A stretch of 64,000 nt of DNA from assembly GCA_963932955.1 (NCBI GenBank), contig CAWVRK010000001.1:124001-188000 (forward strand), written 5' to 3'. This document shows, in pieces, positions 50,927-59,570 of this stretch. Source of the DNA: Flavicella sp963932955 (lineage in GTDB: Bacteria > Bacteroidota > Bacteroidia > Flavobacteriales > Flavobacteriaceae). A program made the position numbers and the translations under genes. The notes beneath the pieces are model-generated. The model searched no databases. It saw only the letters and a list, made by a program, of their open reading frames with translations, and had not been told where the DNA came from. Numbering within the stretch: the stretch's first letter is position 1; each line of letters begins with the position of its first letter.

Positions 50927-53665
50927 TTATTTCAACTTTTTCTTGACTGCCACTTCGTGGAATGTCTCGATAACGTCACCCACTTTGATGTCGTTATAGC
51001 CTTTGATTTGCATTCCACAATCGTATCCTTTTGCGACTTCTTTTGCATCGTCTTTGAAACGTTTCAAAGCGGTAAATTCTCCGGTGTGAACCACGATCCC
51101 TTCTCGGATGACACGCAGTTGAGAGTCTCGGAAGACTTTCCCTGTCAAGACCATAGATCCAGCAATGTTTCCAACTTTGGAAATCTTGTAGACTTCTCTG
51201 ATTTCCGCAGTTCCCGTGATTTCTTCTTTCATGTCTGGAGACAACATGCCTTCCATCGCGTCTTTTAAGTCATTGATGGCATCGTAGATGATCGAGTACA
51301 TACGGATGTCCACTTCTTCTGTATCTGCAATCGTTCTGGCACTTCCTGAAGGACGTACGTTGAACCCAATCACAATGGCGTCAGAGGCCGAAGCCAACAA
51401 GACATCGGATTCGGTAATGGCACCTACTGCTTTGTGAATGATATTTACTTGTATTTCTTCCGTAGATAGTTTTTGGAAAGAATCTGTCAAGGCTTCTACA
51501 GAACCGTCTACATCTCCTTTTAGAATGATGTTCAATTCTTTGAAATCGCCCAAAGCAATTCTTCGTCCAATCTCGTCTAAGGTAATGTGTTTCTGAGTTC
51601 TTACTGACTGTTCGCGTTGTAATTGAGAACGTTTGGTCGCAATCTGTTTGGCTTCTCTTTCGTCTTCAAAGACATTGAACTTGTCACCTGCTTGAGGTGC
51701 GCCGTCCAATCCTAGCAATGAAACAGGGGTTGAAGGGCCTGCAACTTTAAGGCTCTGTCCTCTCTCGTCAAACATGGCTCTTACTTTTCCACTGTGCCTA
51801 CCTGCCAATACATAATCTCCAATTTTTAGCGATCCCGCTTGTACCATAATGGTCGAAACATAACCTCTTCCTTTGTCGAGAAGGGCTTCTACCACCGTTC
51901 CGGACGCTCTCTTATCGGAATTTGCTTTCAAATCTAAAATCTCAGCTTCCAACAATACTTTTTCAAGCAGTTCGTCGATTCCTTGTCCTGTCTTTGCAGA
52001 AATATCGTGGGATTGGATTTTTCCTCCCCAGTCTTCTACCAACAAGTCCATAGAAGCCAATTGTTGCTTTACATTGTCTGGATTTGCGGCTGGTCTGTCT
52101 ATTTTGTTGATGGCAAAAACAATCGGAACACCAGCTGCCTGTGCATGGCTGATGGCTTCTTTGGTTTGTGGCATCACATCGTCATCAGCTGCGATGACAA
52201 TGATGACCAAATCCGTTACTTGGGCTCCACGTGCTCTCATGGCTGTAAATGCCTCGTGACCTGGAGTATCCAAAAACGCGATGCGCTGTCCACCTGCCAA
52301 TTCAACAGAATAGGCTCCGATGTGCTGTGTAATTCCTCCAGATTCTCCAGCGATTACGTTTGCTTTACGGATGTAATCCAACAAGGATGTTTTTCCGTGA
52401 TCTACGTGTCCCATCACAGTAATGATTGGTGCACGCGGTGTCAAATCTTCTTCTCTATCCACTTCTTCTTGGATGGACTCTTCTACTTCGGCACCGATAA
52501 ACTCAACAGAATAATTGAATTCGTCTGCGACGATGGTCAAGGTCTCAGCATCCAAACGTTGGTTCATGGTCACCATCATTCCCAAAGACATACAGGCAGA
52601 AATGATTTGTGTAGGAGAGACGTCCATCATCGTGGCGACTTCACCGACAGTAACAAACTCTGTTACTTTCATTATTTTGCTCTCTGCAGCTGCTTGCTCT
52701 AGATCTTTGTCCGTTTGTTCACGGTGCAAATCTCTTTTCTCTCTACGGTATTTGGCCCCTTTGTTTTTACTCGATTTCCCTTGCAAACGCTCCAAGGTTT
52801 CACGTACTTGTTTTTGTACTTCTGCTTCTGTAGGCTCTTCTTTACTGACCGGAGTTGCTGCACGTCCTCGACCTCTATTAAAAGGAGCTCTTGCGCCTCC
52901 AGGTCCATTCGGCCTAGGTCTTTGTGTATGATTTGCAGGCTTGACGATTCTTTTTCGTTTCTTTTTGTCAGCGCTTGCCGCTGTTTTGGGGTCTTCTTTC
53001 TTTTTCTTAGGACGCTCAAATTGCTTCAAGTCAATCACGGTACCTGTCAATTTCGGTCCGTCCAATGTTTTGTATTGTGTGACAACCTTTTCTGCATCTT
53101 CGGCTGCGACCTCTTTTTCTCCTACTTTCTTTTTTGCAGGTGCTGGTTTTTCTTCTTGAAATGTTTGGGCTTTGTCAATTTCTTTTTGGGCAACAGGTGC
53201 CTTGGCTTGCGCTTTGGGGATTGCAGGAGTTTTGACATCGGGAACCTTCGCTTCTGAACTTGCTTTTGGTTTGTCAGCGACAGGAGCTTTTTCAGGAGCT
53301 GCTGTGCTCGCGTCAACATCAATTTTCCCAACGGTCTTGACTTCCAGTTTTTCGGCTTTTGCACGAACGACGACGCGACGAGTTTCCTCTTCTTTTCGTT
53401 TTTGTTCGAACTCTGCTTCTTGTGCCAAGCGAAGTTCTTCCTTTTCTTTCTTGATTTCTTCCCCTACTTCTTTGGAAGCTGCTCTCTTGTTTTTATCCGT
53501 CTGAAAACCATCCAATAAGACTTCGTAGACATCGTTGGAAATTTTTGTAGTAGGACGCGCCTCTACTTCAAAGCCCTTGCTTGTTAAGTGCTCAACAGCT
53601 CTGTCCAATGAAATGTTCAGTTCTCTAAGAACTTTGTTGAGTCGTATTGTTTTGTTTTCAGCCAT
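50927..53665 (-). CDS. infB: Translation initiation factor IF-2
   Basis: 912 residues. A short N-terminal IF2-N helix (MAENKTIRLNKVLRELNISLDRAVEHL) is followed by a long charged linker (about 60-320) rich in Lys, Glu, Ala and Arg. The G domain has GHVDHGKTS (G1, 419-427), DTPGHEAFTAM (G3) and NKID (G4). Domains II-IV and the fMet-tRNA-binding C-domain (GCGMQIKGY-like YDCGMQIKGYNDIKVGD) follow. IF-2 places fMet-tRNA on the 30S subunit. Last gene of the rimP-nusA-infB operon, 37 bases after nusA. Confidence 0.98.
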   Translation of the reverse strand: MAENKTIRLNKVLRELNISLDRAVEHLTSKGFEVEARPTTKISNDVYEVLLDGFQTDKNKRAASKEVGEEIKKEKEELRLAQEAEFEQKRKEEETRRVVVRAKAEKLEVKTVGKIDVDASTAAPEKAPVADKPKASSEAKVPDVKTPAIPKAQAKAPVAQKEIDKAQTFQEEKPAPAKKKVGEKEVAAEDAEKVVTQYKTLDGPKLTGTVIDLKQFERPKKKKEDPKTAASADKKKRKRIVKPANHTQRPRPNGPGGARAPFNRGRGRAATPVSKEEPTEAEVQKQVRETLERLQGKSSKNKGAKYRREKRDLHREQTDKDLEQAAAESKIMKVTEFVTVGEVATMMDVSPTQIISACMSLGMMVTMNQRLDAETLTIVADEFNYSVEFIGAEVEESIQEEVDREEDLTPRAPIITVMGHVDHGKTSLLDYIRKANVIAGESGGITQHIGAYSVELAGGQRIAFLDTPGHEAFTAMRARGAQVTDLVIIVIAADDDVMPQTKEAISHAQAAGVPIVFAINKIDRPAANPDNVKQQLASMDLLVEDWGGKIQSHDISAKTGQGIDELLEKVLLEAEILDLKANSDKRASGTVVEALLDKGRGYVSTIMVQAGSLKIGDYVLAGRHSGKVRAMFDERGQSLKVAGPSTPVSLLGLDGAPQAGDKFNVFEDEREAKQIATKRSQLQREQSVRTQKHITLDEIGRRIALGDFKELNIILKGDVDGSVEALTDSFQKLSTEEIQVNIIHKAVGAITESDVLLASASDAIVIGFNVRPSGSARTIADTEEVDIRMYSIIYDAINDLKDAMEGMLSPDMKEEITGTAEIREVYKISKVGNIAGSMVLTGKVFRDSQLRVIREGIVVHTGEFTALKRFKDDAKEVAKGYDCGMQIKGYNDIKVGDVIETFHEVAVKKKLK

Positions 53666-53702
53666 GTCTTATGTCTAAACTTTTTTTATTTGTTTGCGGA
53701 TT

Positions 53703-54953
53703 TTATGCCTCAAATTCTTCTTTCAATACTCTTTGTACGTCAAGAATTGTTTCTTCTTCTAAATCTGTTCGTTTGATCAATTCCTCAACACTTGTCTCCA
53801 ATACGCTTCTAGCCGTATCTAGCCCTATTTTTTGGAATTCTACAATCACCCACTCTTCGATTTCATCGGAGAATTCTGCCAATTCTACATCTTCGTCTTC
53901 AACTCCTTCTCGTTGTACGTCGATTTCAAAGCCTGTCAATTCACTTGCCAATCGGATGTTGACTCCTCCTCTACCAATGGCTCTTGAAACTTCTTCAGGT
54001 TTTAAAAAGACATCCACGCGTCCTTTCTTTTCCTCTGTAGGCTCTTCTAAAATGGTCATGGAGACAATTTTTGCAGGACTCAAAGCTCTGGCGATAAACA
54101 ACTGTGTGTTTTTTGTGTAATTGATCACATCGATGTTTTCATTACCAAGTTCGCGGACGATACCGTGAATCCGTGATCCTTTCATTCCGACACAGGCACC
54201 TACAGGGTCAATTCTGTCGTCGTAAGAGTCTACGGCTACTTTGGCTTTTTCTCCAGGTATTCTCGCTACTTTTTCAATCGTAATGAGTCCGTCAAAAACT
54301 TCGGGGATTTCTTGTTCAAACAATTTGGTTAAGAATCCTGGTGCGGTTCTAGACAAAATAATGACCGGCTTGTTGCCGCGAAGTTCTACACTCTTGATCA
54401 CTCCTCTTACAGACTCTCCTTTTCTGAAGAAATCAGAACGAATCTGCTCACTTTTGGGCAAAACCAATTCGTTTCCTTCATCGTCCAAGAGAATGATTGC
54501 ATTGTGTTTGATATGGTGCACTTCTGCAGCGTACAAATCTCCCTCCAACTCTTTGAATTGTTTGAATATATTGGTGCTGTCGTGCTCGTAAATTTTTGAA
54601 ATCAAGTTCTGACGCAAGGCTAAAATGGCTCTTCTTCCCAATTGAAACAACTTCACCTCTTCGGATACGTCTTCTCCAATTTCAAAATCTGGCTCTATTT
54701 TTCTGGCTTCTGAAATTTCGATTTCTTCGTTGTCATCCTCTGACATCCCATCTGCAACCACAACACGATTTCTCCATATTTCGAGATCTCCCTTGTCTGG
54801 GTTGATAATGATGTCAAAGTTTTCATCCGATCCAAACTTGCGTTTCAACGCCGCTCTAAAAACTTCTTCAAGTATTGACATCAGTGTAACTCTGTCAATG
54901 CTTTTGTCATCTTTGAACTCTGAAAATGAATTTATTAAATCTATATTTTCCAT
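53703..54953 (-). CDS. nusA: Transcription termination/antitermination protein NusA
   Basis: 416 residues. NusA N-terminal domain (NSFSEFKDDKSIDRVTLMSILEEVFRAALKRKFGSDENF), an S1 domain near 130-200, then KH1 and KH2 domains with the GACVGMKGSRIHGIVREL and RAIGRGGVNIRLASEL GXXG loops. A further C-terminal region ends ILDVQRVLKEEFEA. NusA modulates pausing and termination. It lies between rimP and infB, 13 and 37 bases apart. The hairpin in front of rimP may make the operon sensitive to NusA itself (inference). Confidence 0.97.
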   Translation of the reverse strand: MENIDLINSFSEFKDDKSIDRVTLMSILEEVFRAALKRKFGSDENFDIIINPDKGDLEIWRNRVVVADGMSEDDNEEIEISEARKIEPDFEIGEDVSEEVKLFQLGRRAILALRQNLISKIYEHDSTNIFKQFKELEGDLYAAEVHHIKHNAIILLDDEGNELVLPKSEQIRSDFFRKGESVRGVIKSVELRGNKPVIILSRTAPGFLTKLFEQEIPEVFDGLITIEKVARIPGEKAKVAVDSYDDRIDPVGACVGMKGSRIHGIVRELGNENIDVINYTKNTQLFIARALSPAKIVSMTILEEPTEEKKGRVDVFLKPEEVSRAIGRGGVNIRLASELTGFEIDVQREGVEDEDVELAEFSDEIEEWVIVEFQKIGLDTARSVLETSVEELIKRTDLEEETILDVQRVLKEEFEA

Positions 54954-54966
54954 TTCATCCTTTTAC

Positions 54967-55428
54967 TTAAAAAATTAGCTTCACTTTTGCTTCTACTATT
55001 GCATCGAAGGCGATGCGTTCCTTTTTTTCTACGGTTCTTTTTCCTTTGCCAATCGGTTTGGGCTCGCGCGCTTTCCATTCCAATTCTATGGCTTCTTCCA
55101 AAACGGCCACCAAAGTCCCTTCTAGGGTTGTCTCCGGTGTTTTTACCTGAAGTGTTCTTCCAATGTTTTTTTGATATTGTCGGAGGACTTGTAGCGGTTT
55201 TGAGATATCTGGAGAGCTGACTTCCAAACTGAAATCTTCTTCTTCGCGGTCCAAATTACCTTCTACAGCCCTGCTGATCCGAATGCATTCGTTCAAAGCA
55301 ACTCCCGCATCTCCGTCAACTTCTACCAAAATCTTACTATCTGGCAGCAATTGCAAATCAATCAAAAACAAAGATGGGTTTTCTTTCAAAGCAGCTTCCA
55401 CCAATAATCTCACACTTTCTTTGTCCAT
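54967..55428 (-). CDS. rimP: Ribosome maturation factor RimP
   Basis: 153 residues. RimP helps assemble the 30S subunit. The N-terminal part contains the DKESVRLLVEAAL start and VEVDGDAGVALNECIRISRAVEGNLDREEEDFSLEVSSPDISKPL, with the diagnostic SSPG/D motif. A beta-rich C-terminal domain follows. First gene of the operon, with a promoter 66 bases upstream and a terminator-like hairpin just before its ATG. Confidence 0.95.
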   Translation of the reverse strand: MDKESVRLLVEAALKENPSLFLIDLQLLPDSKILVEVDGDAGVALNECIRISRAVEGNLDREEEDFSLEVSSPDISKPLQVLRQYQKNIGRTLQVKTPETTLEGTLVAVLEEAIELEWKAREPKPIGKGKRTVEKKERIAFDAIVEAKVKLIF

Positions 55429-55442
55429 ATTTGGTATAAAAA

Positions 55443-55465
55443 GAGGGGACTTTTAAGGTCCCCTT
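55443..55465 (-). promoter_or_regulatory. Terminator-like hairpin in the rimP-nusA-infB leader (possible attenuator)
   Basis: On the minus strand GAAGGGGAC (5' arm) pairs with GTCCCCTC (3' arm) through GGGGAC/GTCCCC plus flanking pairs, with a seven-base loop. TCTTTTTAT follows. The structure ends about 15 bases before the rimP ATG and starts roughly 25 bases after the predicted transcription start, so every operon transcript must pass it. An attenuation or translation-control function is inferred. Confidence 0.55.
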
Positions 55466-55493
55466 CATTTACAATTTCCTTGATTTTACGGTG

Positions 55494-55524
55494 CAAAGAT
55501 AAGAACAATTATCCAAATAGCAAA
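55494..55524 (-). promoter_or_regulatory. Promoter of the rimP-nusA-infB operon
   Basis: On the minus strand TTTG (55521-55524) is followed after exactly 19 bases by TATCTTTG (55494-55501). This is a perfect match to the Bacteroidota consensus and the best promoter in the window. Confidence 0.9.
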
Positions 55525-55630
55525 AACGATTGCCAAATTCCACTGTAAAAAAAGCCGATTCCAAAATATCTTGCTCCTAATTCATAAAAACAAGCCCTCA
55601 ATGCCTTTCGTGAAAAGAATGCTTTTGCTC

Positions 55631-55648
55631 CCTGTTTTTAAAAACAGG
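55631..55648. promoter_or_regulatory. Perfect 18-bp palindrome upstream of the rimP promoter
   Basis: CCTGTTTTTAAAAACAGG reads the same on both strands without any loop. It lies about 107 bases upstream of the rimP promoter and 58 bases downstream of the small membrane-protein stop. Not followed by a T run. It could be a protein-binding site or part of a terminator for the small gene. Confidence 0.4.
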
Positions 55649-55705
55649 ACTTTCCGAAAAATAGATGTGGCAGTCCTTTTTTACCTGATATGCATCGATG
55701 GTTTT

Positions 55706-55909
55706 CTATTTGAACCCTTTGGTAAATACTAGGTAAAGTGTGGCAATTAGAAAAAAGACAGTGACTGCACTGTAAAGGAATAAAAAGACTATTTCGAACA
55801 AAGTGAACCCTTCTACGCTCGCTTTTAAAAAACTTCTAAACGAAGAAATAAAACGCGCTATTTTCGATGTTTTTTTATTCCACTTGACGGAGTTGACTTC
55901 TAATTTCAT
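55706..55909 (-). CDS. Small single-helix membrane protein of unknown function
   Basis: 67 residues from the ATG at 55909. A basic N-terminal half (KWNKKTSKIARFISSFRSFLKA) is followed by one hydrophobic helix (about 37-58) and a short basic end (FTKGFK). I do not recognise it. It stands alone with about 280 bases on one side and 525 on the other, and the codons look like those of neighbours. Coding is plausible but not certain. Confidence 0.6.
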   Translation of the reverse strand: MKLEVNSVKWNKKTSKIARFISSFRSFLKASVEGFTLFEIVFLFLYSAVTVFFLIATLYLVFTKGFK

Positions 55910-56434
55910 AGCAGATCCATTTGAATTAAAACAATTGACTGAGGAAGTCTTAAGTTGATTCGTTTTAAAAAAAAAAGGGGGGAGGGGGAGTCTTAGAAAG
56001 CCTTTTTTTACAGGCCTCCCTTAAAAAAAGCAAAACAGCCTTTGATAAACAATTTACTAAAAAAAAATAACAAATGTTAATTTTTTTTAAGCAGCTTCTA
56101 CAAAAACCGTTCGTAAACAACCCAAATATTCCCTATTCACAAATACACTGAACCTTTGATACACTGAAGAATGCATTGGTACAAAAAAGTAAATTTGCAC
56201 AAAAAAACAACGACACACACTGCGTAAATCGTTTGCCTCCTATAAAAAAATTGAGAGCAACCTCATCAAAGAATGATGGCATTTATTTGCCACATCTCTC
56301 AAGAATGTTTGTAAAAATCTGTCTCCAAAATTTGCAAAAACCCGTACCTTTGGGTTCTTAAAGAAACAGCAGGGTACAAAAAAAACAAATACGAGGTTTT
56401 GGTCACAAGGCCTGTTAAATCGATTTCAGAAAGC
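55910..56434. other. Long intergenic region with a G-rich homopurine tract and a possible RNA hairpin
   Basis: No open frame with family-like content is seen. The region holds A10G6AG5 (55967-55990), an AGGCCT site, T7/A7 paired runs (56000-56031), a TAAATTTG (56190-56197) that could be a -7 element, and an inverted repeat TTGAGAG/CTCTCAA (about 56250-56300) enclosing TGGCA/TGCCA. TACCTTTG (56345-56352) may be the -7 of the downstream gene. An unannotated small RNA starting near 56203 is conceivable, but no known RNA class is recognised. Confidence 0.6.
56345..56352 (+). promoter_or_regulatory. Possible -7 element of the MoeB/ThiF-rhodanese gene
   Basis: TACCTTTG fits TAnnTTTG and lies 82 bases before the ATG at 56435. 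No -33 TTTG at the right spacing. Confidence 0.4.
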
Positions 56435-57523
56435 ATGTTTTCAGCAGAAGAAAAAACACAGTACAGCCGGCATTTCCTATTGGACCAAATAGGTCCTCAA
56501 GGACAATCAAAACTCAAAAACAGCAAGGTTCTTGTTGTAGGAGCCGGTGGTTTGGGCTGCCCTATATTGCAATACTTAACCGCAGCAGGAGTCGGAACGA
56601 TTGGCATTGTAGACCCTGACGTTGTGGAACGAAGCAATTTACAACGTCAGATCCTATACACCGTCGACGACCTCGGGAAATCCAAGGCTGTCTGCGCTGT
56701 CAAGCACTTGCAACAGCGCAATCCCTTTGTAAAGTTCAACATACACAACACCCTTCTCAATACCTCCAATGCCCTCTCACTTTTCGAGCAATACGATATC
56801 ATCGCAGACGGTTCGGACAATTTTCAAACACGCTACCTCTGCAACGATGCCGCAGTCATTGCTCAAAAACCATTGGTCTACGGAGCCATCTTTAAATTTG
56901 AAGGACAGGTGAGTGTCTTCAATTACAAGAAGGGACCTACCTACCGCTGCCTATTTCCTATACCGCCAAAAGCAAACAGCATCCCCAATTGTTCAGACAT
57001 CGGCGTATTGGGTGTTTTGCCAGGGATTGTCGGATGTTTTCAAGCCAACGAACTGCTCAAAATCATCTGCGGTTTGGAAGGTGTTTTGAGCGGAAAACTG
57101 CTCTCTTTTAACGCCCTCACCTTGGAACAGCGTTTTTTAAAATTTCCGAAAAACAACGCCTTAAAGATCGACAAACTCATCGATTACGAAGTCTTTTGCG
57201 GCCTTCAACCCACTGGATTTGAAATCACACCCGAAAATTTCAACCGCAGTGTTTCTGATGTAAAATACGTCTTGTTGGATGTTCGAAAAGAGGTGGAACG
57301 CGCCCAATTTCACTTGGGAGGAATGCACATCCCCTTACACGAGCTCCCCCAAAAAATCAAGAACATCGCTGCTCAGGAAAATATTGTCGTCTACTGCGAA
57401 GTAGGGCAGCGCAGTCTCTTGGCAACGCGCTTGATCTTAGAAAAATACCCCGATAAAAAAGTGTTTAGTTTGCAAGGAGGCCTTCAAGCTTGGAAAAAGA
57501 CAAACAAACACAAAACCCTATAA
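56435..57523 (+). CDS. MoeB/ThiF/HesA-family adenylyltransferase fused to a rhodanese domain
   Basis: 362 residues from the ATG at 56435; a TTG at 56399 would add 12. The E1-like domain has the nucleotide loop GAGGLG (36-41), VDPDVVERSNLQRQIL and the catalytic region NCSDIGVLGVLPGIVG. The zinc ligands of MoeB (CxxC twice) are reduced to TYRC and YEVFC, so the site is incomplete. The C-terminal rhodanese (about 255-358) has the persulfide cysteine C321 in YCEVGQRS. Such fusions adenylate and sulfurate the C-terminus of a small carrier protein (MoaD or ThiS type). No carrier lies nearby; the Moco operon is 52 kb away in this window. Confidence 0.9.
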   Translation: MFSAEEKTQYSRHFLLDQIGPQGQSKLKNSKVLVVGAGGLGCPILQYLTAAGVGTIGIVDPDVVERSNLQRQILYTVDDLGKSKAVCAVKHLQQRNPFVKFNIHNTLLNTSNALSLFEQYDIIADGSDNFQTRYLCNDAAVIAQKPLVYGAIFKFEGQVSVFNYKKGPTYRCLFPIPPKANSIPNCSDIGVLGVLPGIVGCFQANELLKIICGLEGVLSGKLLSFNALTLEQRFLKFPKNNALKIDKLIDYEVFCGLQPTGFEITPENFNRSVSDVKYVLLDVRKEVERAQFHLGGMHIPLHELPQKIKNIAAQENIVVYCEVGQRSLLATRLILEKYPDKKVFSLQGGLQAWKKTNKHKTL

Positions 57524-57533
57524 AAAATACTGT

Positions 57534-59567
57534 ATGAATCCCTTGTTAGAAAAATTTACAAACTCCTACGAAACAGCTCCCTTTTCTCAAATTAAAAGCG
57601 CCCATTTCAAACCGGCATTTCAAAAAGCCATCGAAGAAGCCAAAGCCGAAGTTGCTGTGATTGTCGACAATTCCGAAATCCCCTCTTTTGAAAACACCAC
57701 TGTTGCCCTCGAAAATTCTGGAAAGCTCCTGGACCGAGTCTCAAACATTTTCTTCAATCTAAACGCTGCAGAAACAAACAAAATATTGCAACAAATCGCC
57801 CAAGAAGTCTCCCCTTGGTTGTCGGCATTTTCCAACGACATCCGGCTCAACGAACCCTTGTTTGAAAAAGTAAAAACAGTCTACGATTCCCGAGACAGCA
57901 TTCACTTGAACTCCGAAGAAAGTATGTTGTTGGAAAAGCAGTACAAAGGCTTTTCGAGAAACGGAGCCAACCTCCAAGAAAAGGACAAAGCGACCCTGCG
58001 AGAAATCGACACCCAGTTGTCCCAACTTTCCTTGCAATTCGGCGAACATGTATTGGCAGAAACCAATGCCTACGAACTACACATTCTTAAAAAGGAACAA
58101 CTCAAAGGCCTTCCAGAAGGAGCCTTGGAAGCAGCTGCTCAGACCGCTGCTCAAAAAGGAAAAGAAGGTTGGCTCTTCACATTGGACTACCCAAGTTACA
58201 TGCCTTTTATGACCTACCTGCAAGACCGCTCCCTACGGAAAGAGATGGCGCTTGCCTTTGGAAAAAGAGCTTTTAGTGGCAATGAATTCGACAACCGAGA
58301 AATTGTGTTGAAAATCGCAAAACTACGCCACCAACGAGCCGTTCTGTTGGGCTATGCAAGTCATGCCCATTTTGTCTTGGAGGAGCGCATGGCAGAAACC
58401 CCACAGACCGTTCTTGACTTTTCCAACGAGCTTTTGGAAAAAGCCAAGCCCGCCGCCCTAAAAGATTTTGAAAGTTTGCAGGCCATCGCAAAAAAAGAGG
58501 GCATCAAAGAACTCCAAAAATGGGATGGGGCTTATTACAGCGAAAAATTAAAAAAAGAACTGTTCGATTTTGACGAAGAAGCATTGAAACCCTACTTTCA
58601 GCTGGAAAATGTGTTGGAAGGTGCATTTGCAGTAGCCCACAAACTTTTTGGACTGTCTTTCGAAAAAGTGGCTGACATTGACACATACCACGAAGATGTA
58701 ACTCCCTACAAAGTGACCGATGAGAATGGCAAGTACATCGCCATTTTCTACACGGATTTCTTCCCTCGAAAAGGAAAACGCAACGGTGCGTGGATGACGT
58801 CTTACAAAAGCCAATACTTCAAAGACGGACACAACAGCCGTCCCCACATTTCGAATGTCTGTAACTTTACAAAGCCGACAGCTACCAAACCTTCTCTATT
58901 GACCTTTGGCGAGGTCACTACCTTGTTTCACGAATTTGGACACGGGCTACACGGCATGTTGGCCAACACCACCTATGCAAGCCTGTCTGGAACGAGTGTC
59001 GCTTGGGATTTTGTAGAACTCCCCAGTCAAGTGTTTGAAAACTGGTGCTACGAGGAAGAAGTGCTCCAGCTCTTTGCCAAACACTACGAAACAGGAGAGG
59101 TGATTCCGATGGAATTGGTCCAAAAAATAAAAAAAGCAGCGAACTTTTTAGAAGGTATGCAGACCTTGCGTCAATTGAGTTTTGGACTGCTGGATATGAG
59201 TTGGCACGGAGCAGACCCTTCAGACATTCAAGATGTCAAAGCTTTTGAAAGCGCTTGTTTTGCCAACACAAAATTGTACCCCGAAGTGGCAGAAAATTGT
59301 ATGAGTACTTCCTTTTCTCATATTTTTCAGGGAGGCTATTCCTCAGGCTATTATTCCTACAAATGGGCAGAAGTATTGGATGCAGATGCTTTTGAAGCCT
59401 TTAAAGAAAAAGGAATTTTCAATAGGGAGCTCGGAGAATTGTTTAAAAACACAGTGCTCTCTAAAGGAGGTACACAAAAACCGATGGAGCTGTACAAAGC
59501 GTTTCGAGGAAAAGACCCCACATCAGATGCTTTATTAAAAAGAGCGGGGCTGTTGGAAAACGCGTAG
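57534..59567 (+). CDS. M3-family metallopeptidase (oligopeptidase A / Dcp type)
   Basis: 677 residues. The zinc site is HEFGH (H466, E467, H470) in TTLFHEFGHGLHGM, with the third ligand glutamate downstream in the GTSVAWDFVELPSQ region. Length and the ending with ISHIFQGGYSSGYYSY match oligopeptidase A / peptidyl-dipeptidase Dcp. No signal peptide, so it is cytoplasmic and digests short peptides. It starts 10 bases after the MoeB-like gene. The E-x-V-E-L-P-S-Q segment fits the M3 family rather than M13. Confidence 0.95.
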   Translation: MNPLLEKFTNSYETAPFSQIKSAHFKPAFQKAIEEAKAEVAVIVDNSEIPSFENTTVALENSGKLLDRVSNIFFNLNAAETNKILQQIAQEVSPWLSAFSNDIRLNEPLFEKVKTVYDSRDSIHLNSEESMLLEKQYKGFSRNGANLQEKDKATLREIDTQLSQLSLQFGEHVLAETNAYELHILKKEQLKGLPEGALEAAAQTAAQKGKEGWLFTLDYPSYMPFMTYLQDRSLRKEMALAFGKRAFSGNEFDNREIVLKIAKLRHQRAVLLGYASHAHFVLEERMAETPQTVLDFSNELLEKAKPAALKDFESLQAIAKKEGIKELQKWDGAYYSEKLKKELFDFDEEALKPYFQLENVLEGAFAVAHKLFGLSFEKVADIDTYHEDVTPYKVTDENGKYIAIFYTDFFPRKGKRNGAWMTSYKSQYFKDGHNSRPHISNVCNFTKPTATKPSLLTFGEVTTLFHEFGHGLHGMLANTTYASLSGTSVAWDFVELPSQVFENWCYEEEVLQLFAKHYETGEVIPMELVQKIKKAANFLEGMQTLRQLSFGLLDMSWHGADPSDIQDVKAFESACFANTKLYPEVAENCMSTSFSHIFQGGYSSGYYSYKWAEVLDADAFEAFKEKGIFNRELGELFKNTVLSKGGTQKPMELYKAFRGKDPTSDALLKRAGLLENA

Positions 59568-59570
59568 CAC

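Noticed and set aside
52715..53257. 180-codon plus-strand frame opposite infB
   Set aside because: It is the complement of the repetitive Lys/Glu/Ala linker of IF-2. Its Phe/Cys/Ser-rich sequence is the mirror of that coding bias.
56246..56302. Possible thiamine (TPP) riboswitch before the ThiF-like gene
   Set aside because: The CTGAGA and ACCTGA-type segments of the TPP aptamer are not present in the right order; only a loose TTGAGAG repeat exists.
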